From contig NC_045138.2 of NCBI RefSeq assembly GCF_008831285.2, forward strand, positions 21,363,934-21,423,933: DNA of 60,000 nucleotides, in the 5' to 3' direction. A program made the position numbers and the translations under genes. This document shows positions 47,461 through 60,000 of this stretch, in pieces. Under the pieces are notes generated by a model. That model ran no database searches. It was not told where the DNA came from and saw only the letters and a list, made by a program, of their open reading frames with translations. Within the stretch, counting starts at the first letter, position 1, and every line of letters starts with the position of its first letter. This stretch comes from Nymphaea colorata. Lineage: Eukaryota > Streptophyta > Magnoliopsida > Nymphaeales > Nymphaeaceae.

Positions 47461-50400
47461 CTAGTCACACTTGATGTTTCTGTAGATTCTCCTCACAAAC
47501 AAAGTTGACCCAAGATAGCCAACAGCGCCTGTTTTAATCCTCAAAGGTTAGAGGTAACCCAAGTCTAACAGAAAAATGGAAAGAAAAAAATTAGCAACTA
47601 CTCACCACAAAGGATTCCTAAACCAAGACAGAACATGAGTGTATAGCCAAAGTAGAAGCTGGTCTGAAAGAATCCTGACATCTTAGTTTTCACATAATAG
47701 TAGTATATGGAGTAAAGGTAGACATAGACAGCTGTTGATGCTGCAGATAAGAAAGAAGTCCACTGCCAATGATAATTTTCAGCATTCAACAAGAAATATG
47801 TGCCAACAATTGTCACGCAGACTGTCACAATGATAAGGATCAGGAACACCAGCAACATGAAACCGTATACGTAATACACCTGCATAGCAAGTAAAAGTTA
47901 TGTACAAACAGAAAAAAAAAATCATATTAAGACTAGCATATCTAAGGGCAAGCTGTACCTTGTAATTCCAGAAGGACGTGAATACAAAGTACATCTCAAT
48001 GAATATGCTTCCAAAGGGAAGCAGGCCACCCATAAGAGAAACAACAGAAGGTGTCAGATACCACTTCTTTTCAGGAATTGGACGAGGAATGGTCTTAACA
48101 CGGCAAGGATTATTTGGGGTCCCACTCCAATTCCTCCCAACAACTGTACCCAGAAGTGCAAGAGGAAATGAAATGAAAGCCCAGATGATAAACACAACTA
48201 CCATTGTTCCAAAGGGGATAGCAGCCAAAGATCCATAAAATATAGCAATTGTATTGAGGATGAAGCCGATGCCAAAGCACATAAATGGAAAAAGAGAAGC
48301 TGTGAGGATCATTGACTTGATCCAGTTTTTCCCTGACAAGGTTTCAGGAGTAAAGAGGTCAGAAGAGGCACACATTAAATATAAACATGAGAACAGGGAT
48401 TAATAAAGTATGCATGTATATACACACGCAAATACATTATTAAATTTTAAAGAAGAAAGTAAAAAGCATATTTCAGTATATATCTCTATGTTAGTTTAAG
48501 AAATAAAAACTATGAATGAACATACCACCATTTCGAGAATAAAGTCCCCCACTGACATAGCCAGAAATGAAAGAGGTCAATGCATAGCAGACAATGAATG
48601 TAGTGACAATAGCTCCTCTCCTGCATATTTAGGGCATATCAGGGACAACAATAAACAATTCCAAACAGGAAGAAAATACAATGGGGAAATATAGGACAAC
48701 TACATATGGCAAGGAGATCATCACCTCAAATGAAATAAATGTCTTGATCTTTTATTTTTCTTTCACCTAATTTTCAGTTTAAAAGTTATTCTAAATTTCT
48801 AATTCTTGACCTCAATTTTTCAGTTTACAGGTTGAGATGTGGATAGTTGAGAGATGAATATCACAGACTTGCATTCCCAAGGGTTAGAAAGTGCTTCCAA
48901 GAAGTGCAAAGGAAAAGAATAAAAGCAAGTAATCCAAGAGGAATGAACTCCAGTAACATGAGAGACAATGTTAAAGTGGCAAAGCAAGCATCACAAATGG
49001 CAATCAAGATTTAAACTTAGCATACCCTATGTACAACATCCCAATAATGGCCAACACGATGACAAGAAGAACCAGCATTGCAAGCTGTGCACCGGTACCC
49101 ACAAGTGCTGAAAGCAAAACCAAATTACGAGCAGGCCTGAAAACATCACCATGCACCAGCTTCCATCCAGATTCTTCGTTTACATCCCTTTCCTGTATTC
49201 CAACAAAACTGAATTAGGCAGCCTGCCACAATGAGGTGGTCAGGAGACCCTCAACAAGATTTTCTTAAAAGTAATACACTTGAGAAGAGGAATTTACACC
49301 TCTAAAACAAAAACAAAAAAAAACAGATGAAAAAGAGACAATTAAAGAGGAGTTGAGAGTTCACCAAAGTCTCCAGGTCATCATCTTCTCGAGCATACTT
49401 TGCGTAGTCATTTCTGAGAGTTCGCATTAATATCATGAAAACTAAACCAGTGAGGAAAATGACCATCATGAATGAATTGAAGATGGAAAACCAATGAATC
49501 TGCATGACAAAACCAATTTTAGTGGAAGATAAATGTACCTACTGATGTAATGTCAGGTGGCACAAGAAATGGGTTGAAGGCAAGATAGCAAAAATAACAG
49601 AAATTCTCAAAGTTGGGAAAAATGGCAAAAGAAGAAAAGAAACAAATAATTGTCTTAGTACAAATCTTCCTTCATTCACCTGGTGCTCAAAGAAAGGATA
49701 ATCCAGGTAAACATCAAAACGATGTGCAAACGTAACATTAGTTGAGACCCATTTGACCGAATAAGTAAGTTCCAATGTCTTTCCTGCTTCCAAAGACTTT
49801 GCACTTTCTTGTGTAAGATTTACATGAATAATCTGCAAAAACATGAATTTATCTCAACAAACAGGGAGCACAAGAAGAAACAAAGAAAATGGTGTTCGTA
49901 CAAACCTGATCACCATTGTACTGAATCAAAATATTCTTATGTGTCCAAAGCATATGTCTATTGTCATTGCTTCTATCAGAATGAAGCTCACCAACAAAAC
50001 CTGACAAAGAAAATACCACAATTCACATATTTAGTGCAATCAACAGGACAACTCATACAGTAAAAACGGAGGAATTATGAAAACCAATACATCATTCACA
50101 GAGAGAGATAACATACCCCATAAAGGCAAGTCATCTGCACCTCATCATCAGCGCATGCCAGAGGAGTCCAGAAATAAATAGAAAAAAGGTTAACAACATA
50201 AGCAAATAAAGGAATGAAGAATAAACTAACAGTAGCAACTTGCTTTATCGAGAAAAACTAAAGTATTGTCACAGGTACCATTGTCAGGTTTTCATTGGGT
50301 GTTAATCGGGAAGTTTGTTTATCTCAGAAAAAGCGAGAGTATTAAAAATTGAAAAAATTAAAAATATAAAGCTAACTAAAAACCATGAAAAAATTTGAGT

Positions 50401-53400
50401 TTTTCTAATTCTTTCAAAAACATTGACCAAATTCAAATAGTTATTGAGATATTAAAAGAAACATCCAAAAATTTAAAATAATATTCTTTTTTGAAGAAAA
50501 AGGAGAAATGTGAAAAAACAGGATATCTCATTTTGGCATATTTTTTCAAAGTGTCGCAATCTTTTCACTTTTTTCATTTTTCTTTATTTACCTTCTTATT
50601 TGTGATTTTTTTTAATAAGCAGCTATATCTGTCACAATGGGACAACCTAAAACTTGAGACAGTAGCATAAAAATTAGAATCAGGCATTCTTTGTTTTGCA
50701 CTAATCCCATGAAAGATTGATAGAATGTCTAATCATGCATAGAAATAAATAATCCTGTAACATACCCATGAAAAACTCGAACCAATAACTATTCTCTATT
50801 GCTTCTTTGAACTGCTTCACTTTGGGAGCATCCAGCTCAAGTACACAAATTGATGTACGATCAATATTCTCTGGAAAGCAAAGTGTCAAAAACTGTCTGC
50901 AACTCAAAACAAGAAAGAAAAATAAAAACTGTCCACAACTATGTTAAATCATACATGGACAGGTTGAGACATGAATATGCATGCTTGGTAGGAAACGGAA
51001 GTTTCATAAACAATGAGACACTGAGGAGGCATTTGATCACCCTGGTTCTTTCATTCAAGGGTCTGATTTAGAAAGGCATCCACCTTAAATCTATGGTTGT
51101 AAACTTATAACAAACTGTGGATTTGAAAACCGTAGGTTTAAGATCACAACTTAATTTCATGGATCTCATGCCAAGAGGGACTTGAGATCTGTGAATCTTA
51201 AGATGAAAAATTTACAAATCCATGGTGTAATCCTTGCATAATTCAAATATAAGATTTCATATCCTTGTTAGAAATCAAGGATCTAAGCTAGAAAAGGAAA
51301 AAGGTGTATACCACCATGATGACTATGCACAAACATCTATCTCAAATTTAGGAGCCACAAGGCATCACCAATGTGCTAAGATATTCAAAATCAGCAACAA
51401 GTTCCTAAGCTACTACTTTGAGTCCCCAACGTTGTCAGAATCATTATGGATAGCAATGGATTGGGTTCGAATTGAATGTCAAACCAAACCATATTACATA
51501 AGTTGGATATGAAAAGGTCATCAAACAATAATAAAAAAACAAATTTAGTTTCAGATTTAGGAAATGACATCCAATTGGATTCAGATTCAGACTTGGTTCC
51601 ACATAAGCATCCATGCATATAATGAATATCACCTATCCCTAGATAACTTCTTGCTATACATATCCAACTGAACAAGGGATATTAACCTCATTATCAAATG
51701 TATGAGTGGACCCTGATGTAAGGATCTTGAGAGTTGAGACCAAAACTCCAATTTTAGCAAAAGAAGGGTGTGATATCTTACCCAAGTCAGGTATCCAGCA
51801 CATTTTCTGGACATTTGCAAGAGGCTTATATCCTCGGAGTGGGAGAGAAAGATAGCCCTTGACATCAAGTCCGAGGAACATAGAACAAATCAGATCTGAG
51901 GTTTTCGAATACCTATATTTCTTCTCACAGAAGGAGGAGACATAACATTGTGACTTTTGTATCTGGAAAATTACTTTTTATCTCTTGGCCATTATAGAAT
52001 TAAGAATTATAATCTAACTCAAGTACCAAAATAGAACTTTGTGAAGAAGGGTCCACATATGGCTAAGACTAAAAAAAATGGATTAAAAAGTTTTGAAGAG
52101 CATAAGTGTTTTCAAACAGAAAGAGGTAATCTCTACATGGGAGTTATTCTCAACGTAAGAACAATAAATTCCACACAAAGATATGTCAACATACTTCTAA
52201 ATTTTATGTCGATCTGGCTGTCAATGAGTTCATTCCCTCCAAGAACCTCACCAAGACCACCCCATTTGTGTGCAGCATTGCCAGCTGGGTGGCAAAATGG
52301 AAGGCTATAGTAGTTATACGTTTCCTGAGGATTATTATAAGGTCCAACCTTGTTTACCCAAAGTGTCACTGGTTCTTCCAACTGATACTGCATTGGAGAA
52401 AAAAATGAAAGCACCAAGAGTTAAGATAAGAAAACAGTCTAAGCACCCTATTCTTCAAAAACATTAAGAAACAGTCTGAAGACCAGACAGAAAAAGTTGC
52501 TAACGATGACATGATCCATCCAAAGGGAACATATTTAATAACACGTTTGGCCTCAATTGCCAAGCAAAAACTTTTTCTTTCTGCATGGTGGACAACTATA
52601 ATATTAATACATCAAATGTCTATGAAAGAATGAAAAATTCTAAATCACACTGGCCTGAGTCGTCTAACATCCTTGCAAAAGGTTGTTGAATTTCAAATAA
52701 TTTCCTACCGTGACTAGTTTGACTGGTGTAAAATCATGGGGTGTTCTATGACACAATCAGCTTTTCTCAACTGCGATACACATAAATCCAGCACCAAGTT
52801 TAGCTTGTGTTATACATTGTCCCATAACCTGCTACATAAGGTGAGACTTATGCTATACAACTTTGCTGTCATAGAAAAGGGTAGCAGGAGTAATTAAAAC
52901 GAAAAGCAGTTGGCATTTCATCTTCAATCAGCCAGAAATGACTTGTGTCTGCAACGACCGCAATTCCTACACAGTTGTACGTTTTAAGACAAAACAACGC
53001 CCCAATAAAGACTGCCAACGGCTAGGACCATGAACACTTACATGTGCCAATGGAACTGATTGGATCGTTATTTGGTAACCATAGATCTTAAATTCCAGAT
53101 AAACGAATATATATCAGATTCACGAAGCCTGTAGATAAAGCGCGAACGGCATTATAAATTCCGTCTGGTTAAAATCCAGAAAGATAGTTGGGAGTAGTCC
53201 CACTCTTCGAATTGGGCAGCAACACCGAAATTCAGAGAAATCCCGAAACCACAACCCATGGAGGCGAACAGTCAGCAACATGTAGCTTAGATCTAACCCC
53301 AAAAGCAAAAACACCTAAAGAGCAACAACCCCAAAACAGAGCTAAAAAATGCACGCCGAAAAAGCAAACTGATATATTCAATAGCACCAAGCCATCTAAT

Positions 53401-53647
53401 TTTTGCACCAGACAAAACCAAAAAATTAACAAATGGACAGATCACAAGGAACCATTAACGGAAAAGCCCTTGCAAAAAAGAAAAAACTACTAAAACAAAA
53501 GAAACTTAAAAGAAAACCCGAGCATTCAAAATCGATAGGATCCCGTACCCTGTGATCCGACTCCGAGGCGGAACAGGGAGCACAGCTGCCGAGGAGGAGG
53601 AGAAGCAGAAGCCCCCAGAGCGAGGGGGATCCCACGGATGAACGCAT
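47461..53647 (-). CDS. TMN1: Transmembrane nine (EMP70/nonaspanin) protein, TMN1/EMP12-like, complete
   Basis: A nine-span endomembrane protein of the Golgi/endosome, with proposed roles in protein sorting and trafficking. Twelve exons, in transcript order: 53647-53549, 52387-52195, 50870-50766, 50134-50117, 50000-49906, 49832-49680, 49499-49365, 49192-49026, 48620-48526, 48332-47959, 47879-47606, 47528-47461. All introns are GT-AG and phases join cleanly, giving 591 residues, like TMN1 (about 589). A signal peptide opens it ([20 protein letters not shown]). The luminal domain carries [20 protein letters not shown] and ends about residue 221. The first membrane helix is [15 protein letters not shown], then the acidic loop [10 protein letters not shown], the [19 protein letters not shown] region and further helices. 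The tail [13 protein letters not shown] ends in the KXD motif used for Golgi retention by COPI. A tandem paralogue lies upstream. Confidence 0.95.
50117..50134 (-). other. 18-base coding microexon of the first TMN gene
   Basis: Flanked by GTGCAG| on the left and |GTATGT on the right in transcript sense. It encodes DDLPLW and the first base of a Gly codon, bridging FEFFM of exon 3 to GFVGEL of exon 5. Skipping it keeps the frame but removes a conserved part of the luminal domain. Confidence 0.9.
50871..52194. other. Large second intron of the first TMN gene, transposon-derived filler
   Basis: 1.3 kb with no TMN coding sequence. Words such as AAATCTATGG, GTGGATTTGAAAACC and GGATCTCATGCC recur and resemble intergenic blocks near 17400 and 35340, suggesting one or more inserted small elements. 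The 60-95 codon frames inside are not recognisable. Confidence 0.4.
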
Positions 53648-53770
53648 CTCGGCCCTTTGTCTCGCCGGATCTCCTGCCTGCTACGAGAAGACGGGCTACT
53701 GCTCAGCGAGAGAGAGAGAGAGAGAGAGAACAACTGTGCTGCCTCTGACAGAGAACCCACGAAGAGAGGA
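53648..53770 (-). promoter_or_regulatory. Probable 5' leader of the first TMN gene with a GA/CT tract
   Basis: On the minus strand, a (CT)n run (53728-53707) lies 60-80 bases upstream of the ATG at 53647. Such pyrimidine tracts are common in plant 5' leaders. No clear TATA box is visible, and the transcription start is inferred. Confidence 0.35.
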
Positions 53771-55814
53771 AACGAGAGAGAGAAGGGGAGGGAGAACTGA
53801 GAAGGAGGAGATCCTTGACGACTCTCCGTTCTCCCAATTTTACTCTTCTGCCCGTCTTCTTCCAATTTGCGTAAAAGCTCAATCTTTTGTTCACAATTTC
53901 AAAAACAGTCTTCCTGTCGCTAACTTTTCTGCTTGTAGATGTCACTGCTTTGCCTACTAATTACAGTAACAGATAGAAACCTGTCTTGCAATTCCTGTTT
54001 CATCGTCTACAAAGTTGCAGCACGACTGAAAATTGATTCCAGTAGCTTATGACTCTCTCCCCAGCTTTGATGCCCACAATAATCGAACCAGAGATTCTAC
54101 TAATTCTTGGTTCGACGTCAAACCAATAACTAGACTTGCTTCAACAATTAGCTTGGGGTAGAGAGAGAAAGAGCCCAAGTTATTACATGCCCACTAATAT
54201 GCATGTTCAGATAATAAGTTAATTCTTGCCTATTTTCTATGACATGCTTATAAACTCATAAGACAAAAGAAATTTGTTTGATTGAGAGAAATGCTAGAGT
54301 TTGTTCTTCAAGGACAATTTTTAAACCGCCCAAGTATTTTTGTTCTACACATAAAACAGATAGAAGACAATGGGAGTGCCCAACAGATATGCACTGGAAA
54401 AAAAAAGATGTAGTTGAGATATTTTGGGATTTTTTTTTTGTTTTTAAAATTCTGTTTTGGACTTCTTCTTCAGCTTTGGAACAATACATTTCATTCTAGA
54501 ACAAGGACTCTGTTCGACCAATCAGACGAGCTCATAAGGCTCATTGTGTTTTCTAATTCTGTATCTGATAAGCTTGAGAGCTCTAGCAAGATGAAGTTCG
54601 AATCACTATGTTAATTGAGCAATTCAAGGAACAAGCTATGCCTGTTAGGATTGATATCGTTTGTTTACATTCTACTTTACATTAAAGAAAAATCATTCTA
54701 CTTTACATAATATATGTATCATGTGGTATGCATATGGGAAACTTATACCAAAGCTTTTTTTTTTTTTCTTCATTCCCTTTATACCAAAATTTCTCTATCA
54801 TAGTTGTGCTTGAATTTTTAAGCCGTTTGTCCCTTGAACAATCCTCCATTAAAACCTGCAATGAAGAATCTCATCAACTCTTTCTAAGACCTGCAATGAG
54901 GTCGTATGTTGGTGCTGCGAAATCATATCTGTAACACCTCAAATTTGCTTCTTTTTCCTTTCCTTCACTTACCATATACTGGGGTTCATTGAGCACCAAC
55001 TAAGAAAATCAAGGCATTTAAAAACTTTTGTCCCAGTATATCGTGATTCGAGTTGCAGGCATTTCAGAACTTTCAATCCCATCTTAAACATCTAGTCTCA
55101 CACTGAGCATCGAGTCAAACTTGCTTCAAGTATTAAGTATTACTCAGAGCAACATACCTTTTATATATATATATAGTAATTGGTACATTCCAACCACTAG
55201 ATCAAGGTCAAAAACCAAACACTCAAAACCAATTATTAAATTCCTTTTTCTATAATATAACCGTATAGATATTGATCTTACGAATGTTTTGATGGGAATA
55301 GAACACCAAGTCATAAATTGAGTTTAACGTGTTTCTATAGTAATAAAAAAATGAATAGCTCTTATGACATTGATTTTTTAATAGTAGAAAAATCAATATT
55401 TTTCTTAAAAACAACTTGAACTAAGACACATTTTACGTCAATTAATATTTATAAACATATTAGCATGCATATATATAAACTCTTCTTTTAACAAGATTTT
55501 AATGGGTATTGTTTTCGTCACTGACACACACACAACCAATGCCTATATTGTTACTGAGTTTTTTAAAAAGGCAATTATTTTCATGCTTAAAAAAGTAAAT
55601 AAAAATAACATGTTATTGAACATGTAAGATGACTATTAGAAGTAAATAAATTTCGAACTTTTTATTCTCAAATTCTATGAAATTTCAACTAAATATTTAA
55701 AAAATATCATTCGTTTCATAGATTAATAATTTTTTGAACGTAATACAGTAATCTTTGAGAAAATAAACTAACAATGCTAAAAATGAAAGAGCTGCTTATG
55801 AGACTCGTTTAAAG

Positions 55815-55852
<38 letters not shown>

Positions 55853-56109
55853 CTACGTATTCTAGTACAAAAAATAAATTGTTAATGAGATTTAAACTAA
55901 TAAAAGTATAAATTCATAATCCATGTAAAGTTAAGTCGACAGTGGTGTGCAGTTATGCAATTGGCTGCGTTTGCCATATTTGACTGAAATTGGTGAATCA
56001 GAATCAGTCCTTTTTACTTAGCTCTCATTACCCCGAAAAAGAAAAGCAAAAAATGTCAAAGCTCCGTGCTGAACATAAGAACCATCACTTTGCATAATTA
56101 AGATTAATA
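53771..56109. other. Intergenic DNA between the TMN paralogues
   Basis: AT-rich with (CT)n at 55819-55849 and short TA runs near 55168 and 55470. Frames at 53736-53960, 54278-54614 and 54728-54934 show no known domain. Nothing here resembles TMN exons, so the duplication break lies within or just right of this stretch. Confidence 0.45.
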
Positions 56110-56500
56110 ATGTTTCTCATGATGTCAACTTCAATGGAAGCACAAAAATGTGTGATACATTTGTAACCTAAGATTACAAACAGTCAAAGAAAAACCCTAT
56201 CACTACATAAAGGCAAAAATAGGTAGTTTTGCTTCGATTGAGGCCACATCCCTACCGCCCAGAGGGAGAGAGAGAGAGAGGTGGGGGAGAGAGATTTGCC
56301 ATTAGCAGTGAACAGTGAAAATTTCATGCACCGCAGCTCAGAAAATTCTCTCAGAGACTAGCATAATCTTCCAAAATCCTGAGATTCCTGAAGCAGCGAA
56401 ACGCTTAGATGTTCAAGTACCAAATGAATGACAGTCCGCACACAAGTTCACCTCTTTTCTTCCACAGAAATCACAACCTGGATCCTTTCTCAGCCATGAC
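56110..56500 (-). other. 3' flank of the second TMN gene, homologous to 47060-47460
   Basis: Shares diverged but collinear sequence with the 3' flank of the first TMN gene. Contains a GA run at 56267-56281 that is absent from the other copy. Confidence 0.6.
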
Positions 56501-59500
56501 CTAGTCACACTTGATGTTCCTGTAGATCCTCCTCACAAACAAGGTTGACCCAAGATAGCCAACAGCCCCTGTTGTAATCGTCAAAAGTTAAGACAACCCC
56601 AGTCTAAGAGATAACAGAAATTGGAAACTGAATAGGATTACTCACCACAAAGGATCCCCAGACCAAGACAAAACATGAGCGTGTAGCCAAAATAGAAGCT
56701 GGTCTGGAAGAAGCCTGACATCTTCGTTTTAACATAATAGTAATATATGGAGTACAGGTAAACATAGACAGCCGTTGATGCTGCAGAGAAGAATGACGTC
56801 CATTGCCAATGATAGTTTTCAGCATTTAACAAGAAATATGTGCCCACGATTGTGACACAGACAGTCACAATAACAAGGATCAGGAATACCAGCAGCATGA
56901 AACCATACACGTAGTACACCTGCATAGCAAGTAAATATTATGTATGAAGAAAAGAAAAACAATCTGGAACTCACATATACAGGCAAACCAAAGAATAAGC
57001 TATATACCTTGTAATTCCAGAAGGATGTGAATACAAAGTACATCTCAATGAATATGCTTCCAAAAGGAAGAAGGCCACCCATAAGAGAAACAACCGAAGG
57101 TGTTAGATACCATTTCTTTTCAGGAATGGGACGGGGAATGGTCTTGACACGGCATGGGTTATTTGGGGCCCCACTCCAGTTTCTACCAACAACCGTACCA
57201 AGAAGAGCAAGAGGAAATGAAATGAAAGCCCAGATGATAAACACAACTACCATCGTTCCAAAGGGAATAGCAGCCAAGGAACCATAGAATATAGCAATTG
57301 TGTTGAGGATGAAACCAATTCCACAGCACAGGAATGGGAAAAGTGAAGCTGTGAGAATCATTGATTTGATCCAACTTTTTCCTGACAGTTTCAAGACTAA
57401 AGAGGTCAGAAGAGACGCATATGAAAAATAAACATAAGATACATCAATTAGATGAAGTCCCATACACATGCAGAGAAAACTGTATTTCAGCATTTACTTT
57501 AACATCAGTTTAAATGAATGCTTATTCATGAATAAACATACCACCATTTCGTGAATAAAGCCCTCCACTTACGTAACCAGCAATGAAAGAGGTCAGTGCA
57601 TAACAAACAATAAATGTGGTGACAATAGCTCCTCTCCTGCATATTTAGGATACATCAGATGACGCAAGAAGCTATTCTCTACAATATAATAAAACTGGAG
57701 GGCAATACGAGCTATCATGTTTGCCCTAAACACAATGTCAGATTGGAGCTCTCTTTCCTGAGAGCACAAGTAAATGCACATCCATCAAAGTCAAGGAGAG
57801 CTACATGACAATTATGCACCATACTGCATATTGTGCTTCCCTTGAGTTCAGACGGACCAGAGCATCAAATGATAGGCTACTTGAAACTTGACAAGAAGAT
57901 AAACATGCCAACCAGCCCAGCAGCAAATATTGCCCAAGGACAGGTGCGAAGACAGGGGAGTCCCACAATGTTGCAGTATCCATGCCCAAAAGTTAGTGGA
58001 AAAGGAAACTAATCTTATGGGGGAAAAGTAATGGAAGAAATGGTAGACATAGCAAAATTAAGCCAATTCCATAACAAAGAGCCAGGATAAAACATCACAA
58101 GCAAAATGGACACGCAAATTTCAGTTTAGCATACCCTATATACAACATGCCAATAATAGCCAACAAGATGACAAGAAGAACCAGCATTGCAAGCTGTGCA
58201 CCAGTACCCACAAGTGCTGAAAGCAAAACCAAATTACGAGCAGGCCTGAAAACATCACCATGCACCAGCTTCCATCCAGATTCTTCACTTACATCCCTTT
58301 CCTGATATTCCAACAAAACTAGGTTAGGTAGCTTGCTACAGTAAGTTTGTCGGGAAAATGTCCGCAAGCTTTTTTACAAAAAAGCATAATCTTGACAGGA
58401 AGAATTTGCACCTCAGGACAGAAATAAATAAAGACGAAAAGGTTGTTAGAGAGAAGTTGAGAGCTCACCAAAGTTTCTAGATCATCATCTTCTCGAGCAT
58501 ACTTGGCATAGTCATTTCTGAGAGTCCGCATTAATATCATGGAGACTAAACCAGTGAGGAAAATGACCATCATGAAAGAATTGAAAATGGAAAACCAATG
58601 AATCTGCACGATGAAACCAAAGTTCAATGCAAGATAATTAACCTTGTGATGTAAAATCCTCACAGATTGGTGATCTAGCATGACAAACACATTAGTATAA
58701 TTTGCATAAGTTAACCCACAACATTCAGAAAATTGCTTCACTATGTGAAAGAAGTAAAGAAACAAAAAAACTTTATTAATAAAGCTCAGTTCCTTCATTC
58801 ACCTGATGCTCAAAGAAAGGATAATCCAGGTAAACATCAAAACGATGTGCAAAGGTAACATTGGTGGAGACCCATTTGACTGAATAGGTGAGTTCCAATG
58901 TCTTTCCAGCTTCCAGAGATTTAGGACTTTCTTGTGTAAGATTTACATGAATAATCTGAAAAAACATGAATTTATCTCAACAAATAGCGAATATAAGAAG
59001 AAATAAAGAGTACGCCATGTATACAAACCTGATCACCATTATATTGAACCAAAATACTCTTGTGTGTCCAAAGCATATGCCTATTGTCATTGCTTCTATC
59101 AGAATGAAGCTCACCAACAAAGCCTGACCAAGAATATAAACAAAAACTAATTCACTCATTGGGGAAATCAATGTGGAAAATGGAAAGCTCAGGCAAGAAC
59201 ATGAAGGAATCAGGGCAGCCAATATAGAATTGACAGAGAAAAGGCACAACGTACCCCATAAAGGCAAGTCATCTGCACTCATCACCAGTGCATGCCAGCG
59301 GCACAGCAGGAAGAAAAAACAGGTAACCAGTCAAGAAGTAGATCAAAGGAAATAAATGAGTAAATGTGAACAATTAGTAGTGACTGCTCAATGAAAATAA
59401 GTAAAAAATCATTCTTCATTTTATGTTAAATTGGTGAACACCTTAGCAGGATTTATGAATAAAGAAGAAAGAAAAGCCTATCACATACCCATGAAAAACT

Positions 59501-59593
59501 CAAACCAATAACTATTCTCTATTGCTTCTTTAAACTGCTTCACTTTTGCAGCATCGAGCTCAAGTTCACAAATTGGTGTCTGATCAACATTCT
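56501..59593 (-). CDS. TMN1: Second TMN1/EMP12-like nonaspanin gene, exons 3-12 (5' end outside window)
   Basis: Tandem paralogue of the 47461-53647 gene, in the same orientation. Exons in transcript order: 59593-59489, 59272-59255, 59123-59029, 58955-58803, 58603-58469, 58301-58135, 57636-57542, 57381-57008, 56919-56646, 56568-56501. All ten have the same lengths and phases as exons 3-12 of the first copy (105, 18, 95, 153, 135, 167, 95, 374, 274, 68), with GT-AG borders. No stop or frameshift interrupts it. The signal-peptide exon and exon 2 should lie beyond 60000. The protein keeps the nine-span core, the [13 protein letters not shown] segment and the C-terminal KCD. Small differences include SGAPNNPC here against SGTPNNPC in the first copy. 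Introns share little sequence with the first copy, so the duplication is not recent, and both coding regions look maintained. Confidence 0.93.
59255..59272 (-). other. 18-base coding microexon of the second TMN gene
   Basis: Same length, position and reading phase as 50117-50134 and coding for the same residues (DDLPLW plus one base), with its own GTGCAG| acceptor and |GTACGT donor. Confidence 0.9.
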
Positions 59594-60000
59594 CTGCAAA
59601 GCAAAAATGTCAAAAATTCGCATGCAACTTGAAAGGAAGAAAAAAAAAAACCTATGGTAAAATTATATAAAGCCACAAGTATGAGAAGTGGATAGGCATA
59701 TTTTGTTCATCGATGCAGATATCCATACCTGGACACTTTCCTTCTTTTGTTCCTTTTGTATCTTAGAAAACTTTCATGGTTTCTTTATAGTTTATATTCT
59801 TGCCATTCCTATTATCACAATGACTTTTCTGCTCTTTTTATATTTTTTTTTTAGTTTGGTAACTTAAAATGATTTCAAAAGAAAAAAGGAAAAAAATGAA
59901 GGAAAGCCTTACCATGAAATTGTGTTCATAAAGATCAAGATTGACAAAGGAGTACAAAAGTAAGAATGTGCTGTTGGACAGGTTTCACAATTTCAAATGA
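59594..60000 (-). other. Start of the large second intron of the second TMN gene
   Basis: AT-rich with no coding match. It corresponds in position to intron 2 of the first copy, and the window ends inside it. Confidence 0.6.

Noticed and set aside
47978-48238. 86-codon plus-strand frame, with an almost identical one at 57027-57287
   Set aside because: Conservation between the two copies reflects the minus-strand TMN exon 10 beneath. It is a shadow frame.

Overview
This window reads as nuclear DNA of a flowering plant. Genes are sparse and split by short introns. Intergenic DNA is AT-rich and full of (TA)n and (GA)n microsatellites, small inverted-repeat transposons and decayed retroelements. 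The recognisable proteins (a ZF-HD homeodomain factor, two TMN/EMP70 nonaspanins, a plant RRM-like protein, Ty1/copia and plant LINE relics) all fit a land plant. The GC-rich single-exon ZF-HD gene would suit a monocot or early-diverging angiosperm, but the species cannot be fixed from the sequence.

Layout. 1-25 kb holds no gene I can defend. It contains a decayed minus-strand gene relic (about 1.33-1.78 kb), tandem repeats (3.5, 6.9-7.5 and 8.7-9.1 kb), several families of small terminal-inverted-repeat elements, a tRNA-derived SINE-like element (about 21.9-22.06 kb) and long microsatellites. 25.26-26.1 kb is a GC-richer island with five CACGTG G-boxes in 201 bp. 29.97-30.72 kb holds a single-exon zinc-finger homeodomain gene whose two domains lie in different frames because of a one-base slip, followed by a CT-rich minisatellite. 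31.5-41 kb is again intergenic with short duplications and transposon scars. 41.2-45.7 kb is a plus-strand nest: LINE ORF1 (DUF4283 plus zinc knuckle) relic, copia RT/RNase H relic with its 3' LTR, an apparently intact two-exon RRM-like gene starting at the LTR edge, then a LINE reverse-transcriptase relic.

47.46-53.65 kb is a complete 12-exon minus-strand gene for a nine-transmembrane EMP70 protein close to TMN1/EMP12 (591 residues). 56.50-59.59 kb holds exons 3-12 of a tandem paralogue whose first two exons lie beyond the right edge. Exon lengths and phases match in all ten shared exons, including an 18-base microexon, while the introns differ. The genes have unrelated jobs: transcription, probable RNA binding, and Golgi/endosome membrane trafficking. 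The window shows no multi-gene pathway. Its main interest is the broken ZF-HD frame, the TMN pair, the RRM gene in its transposon nest, and the G-box cluster.
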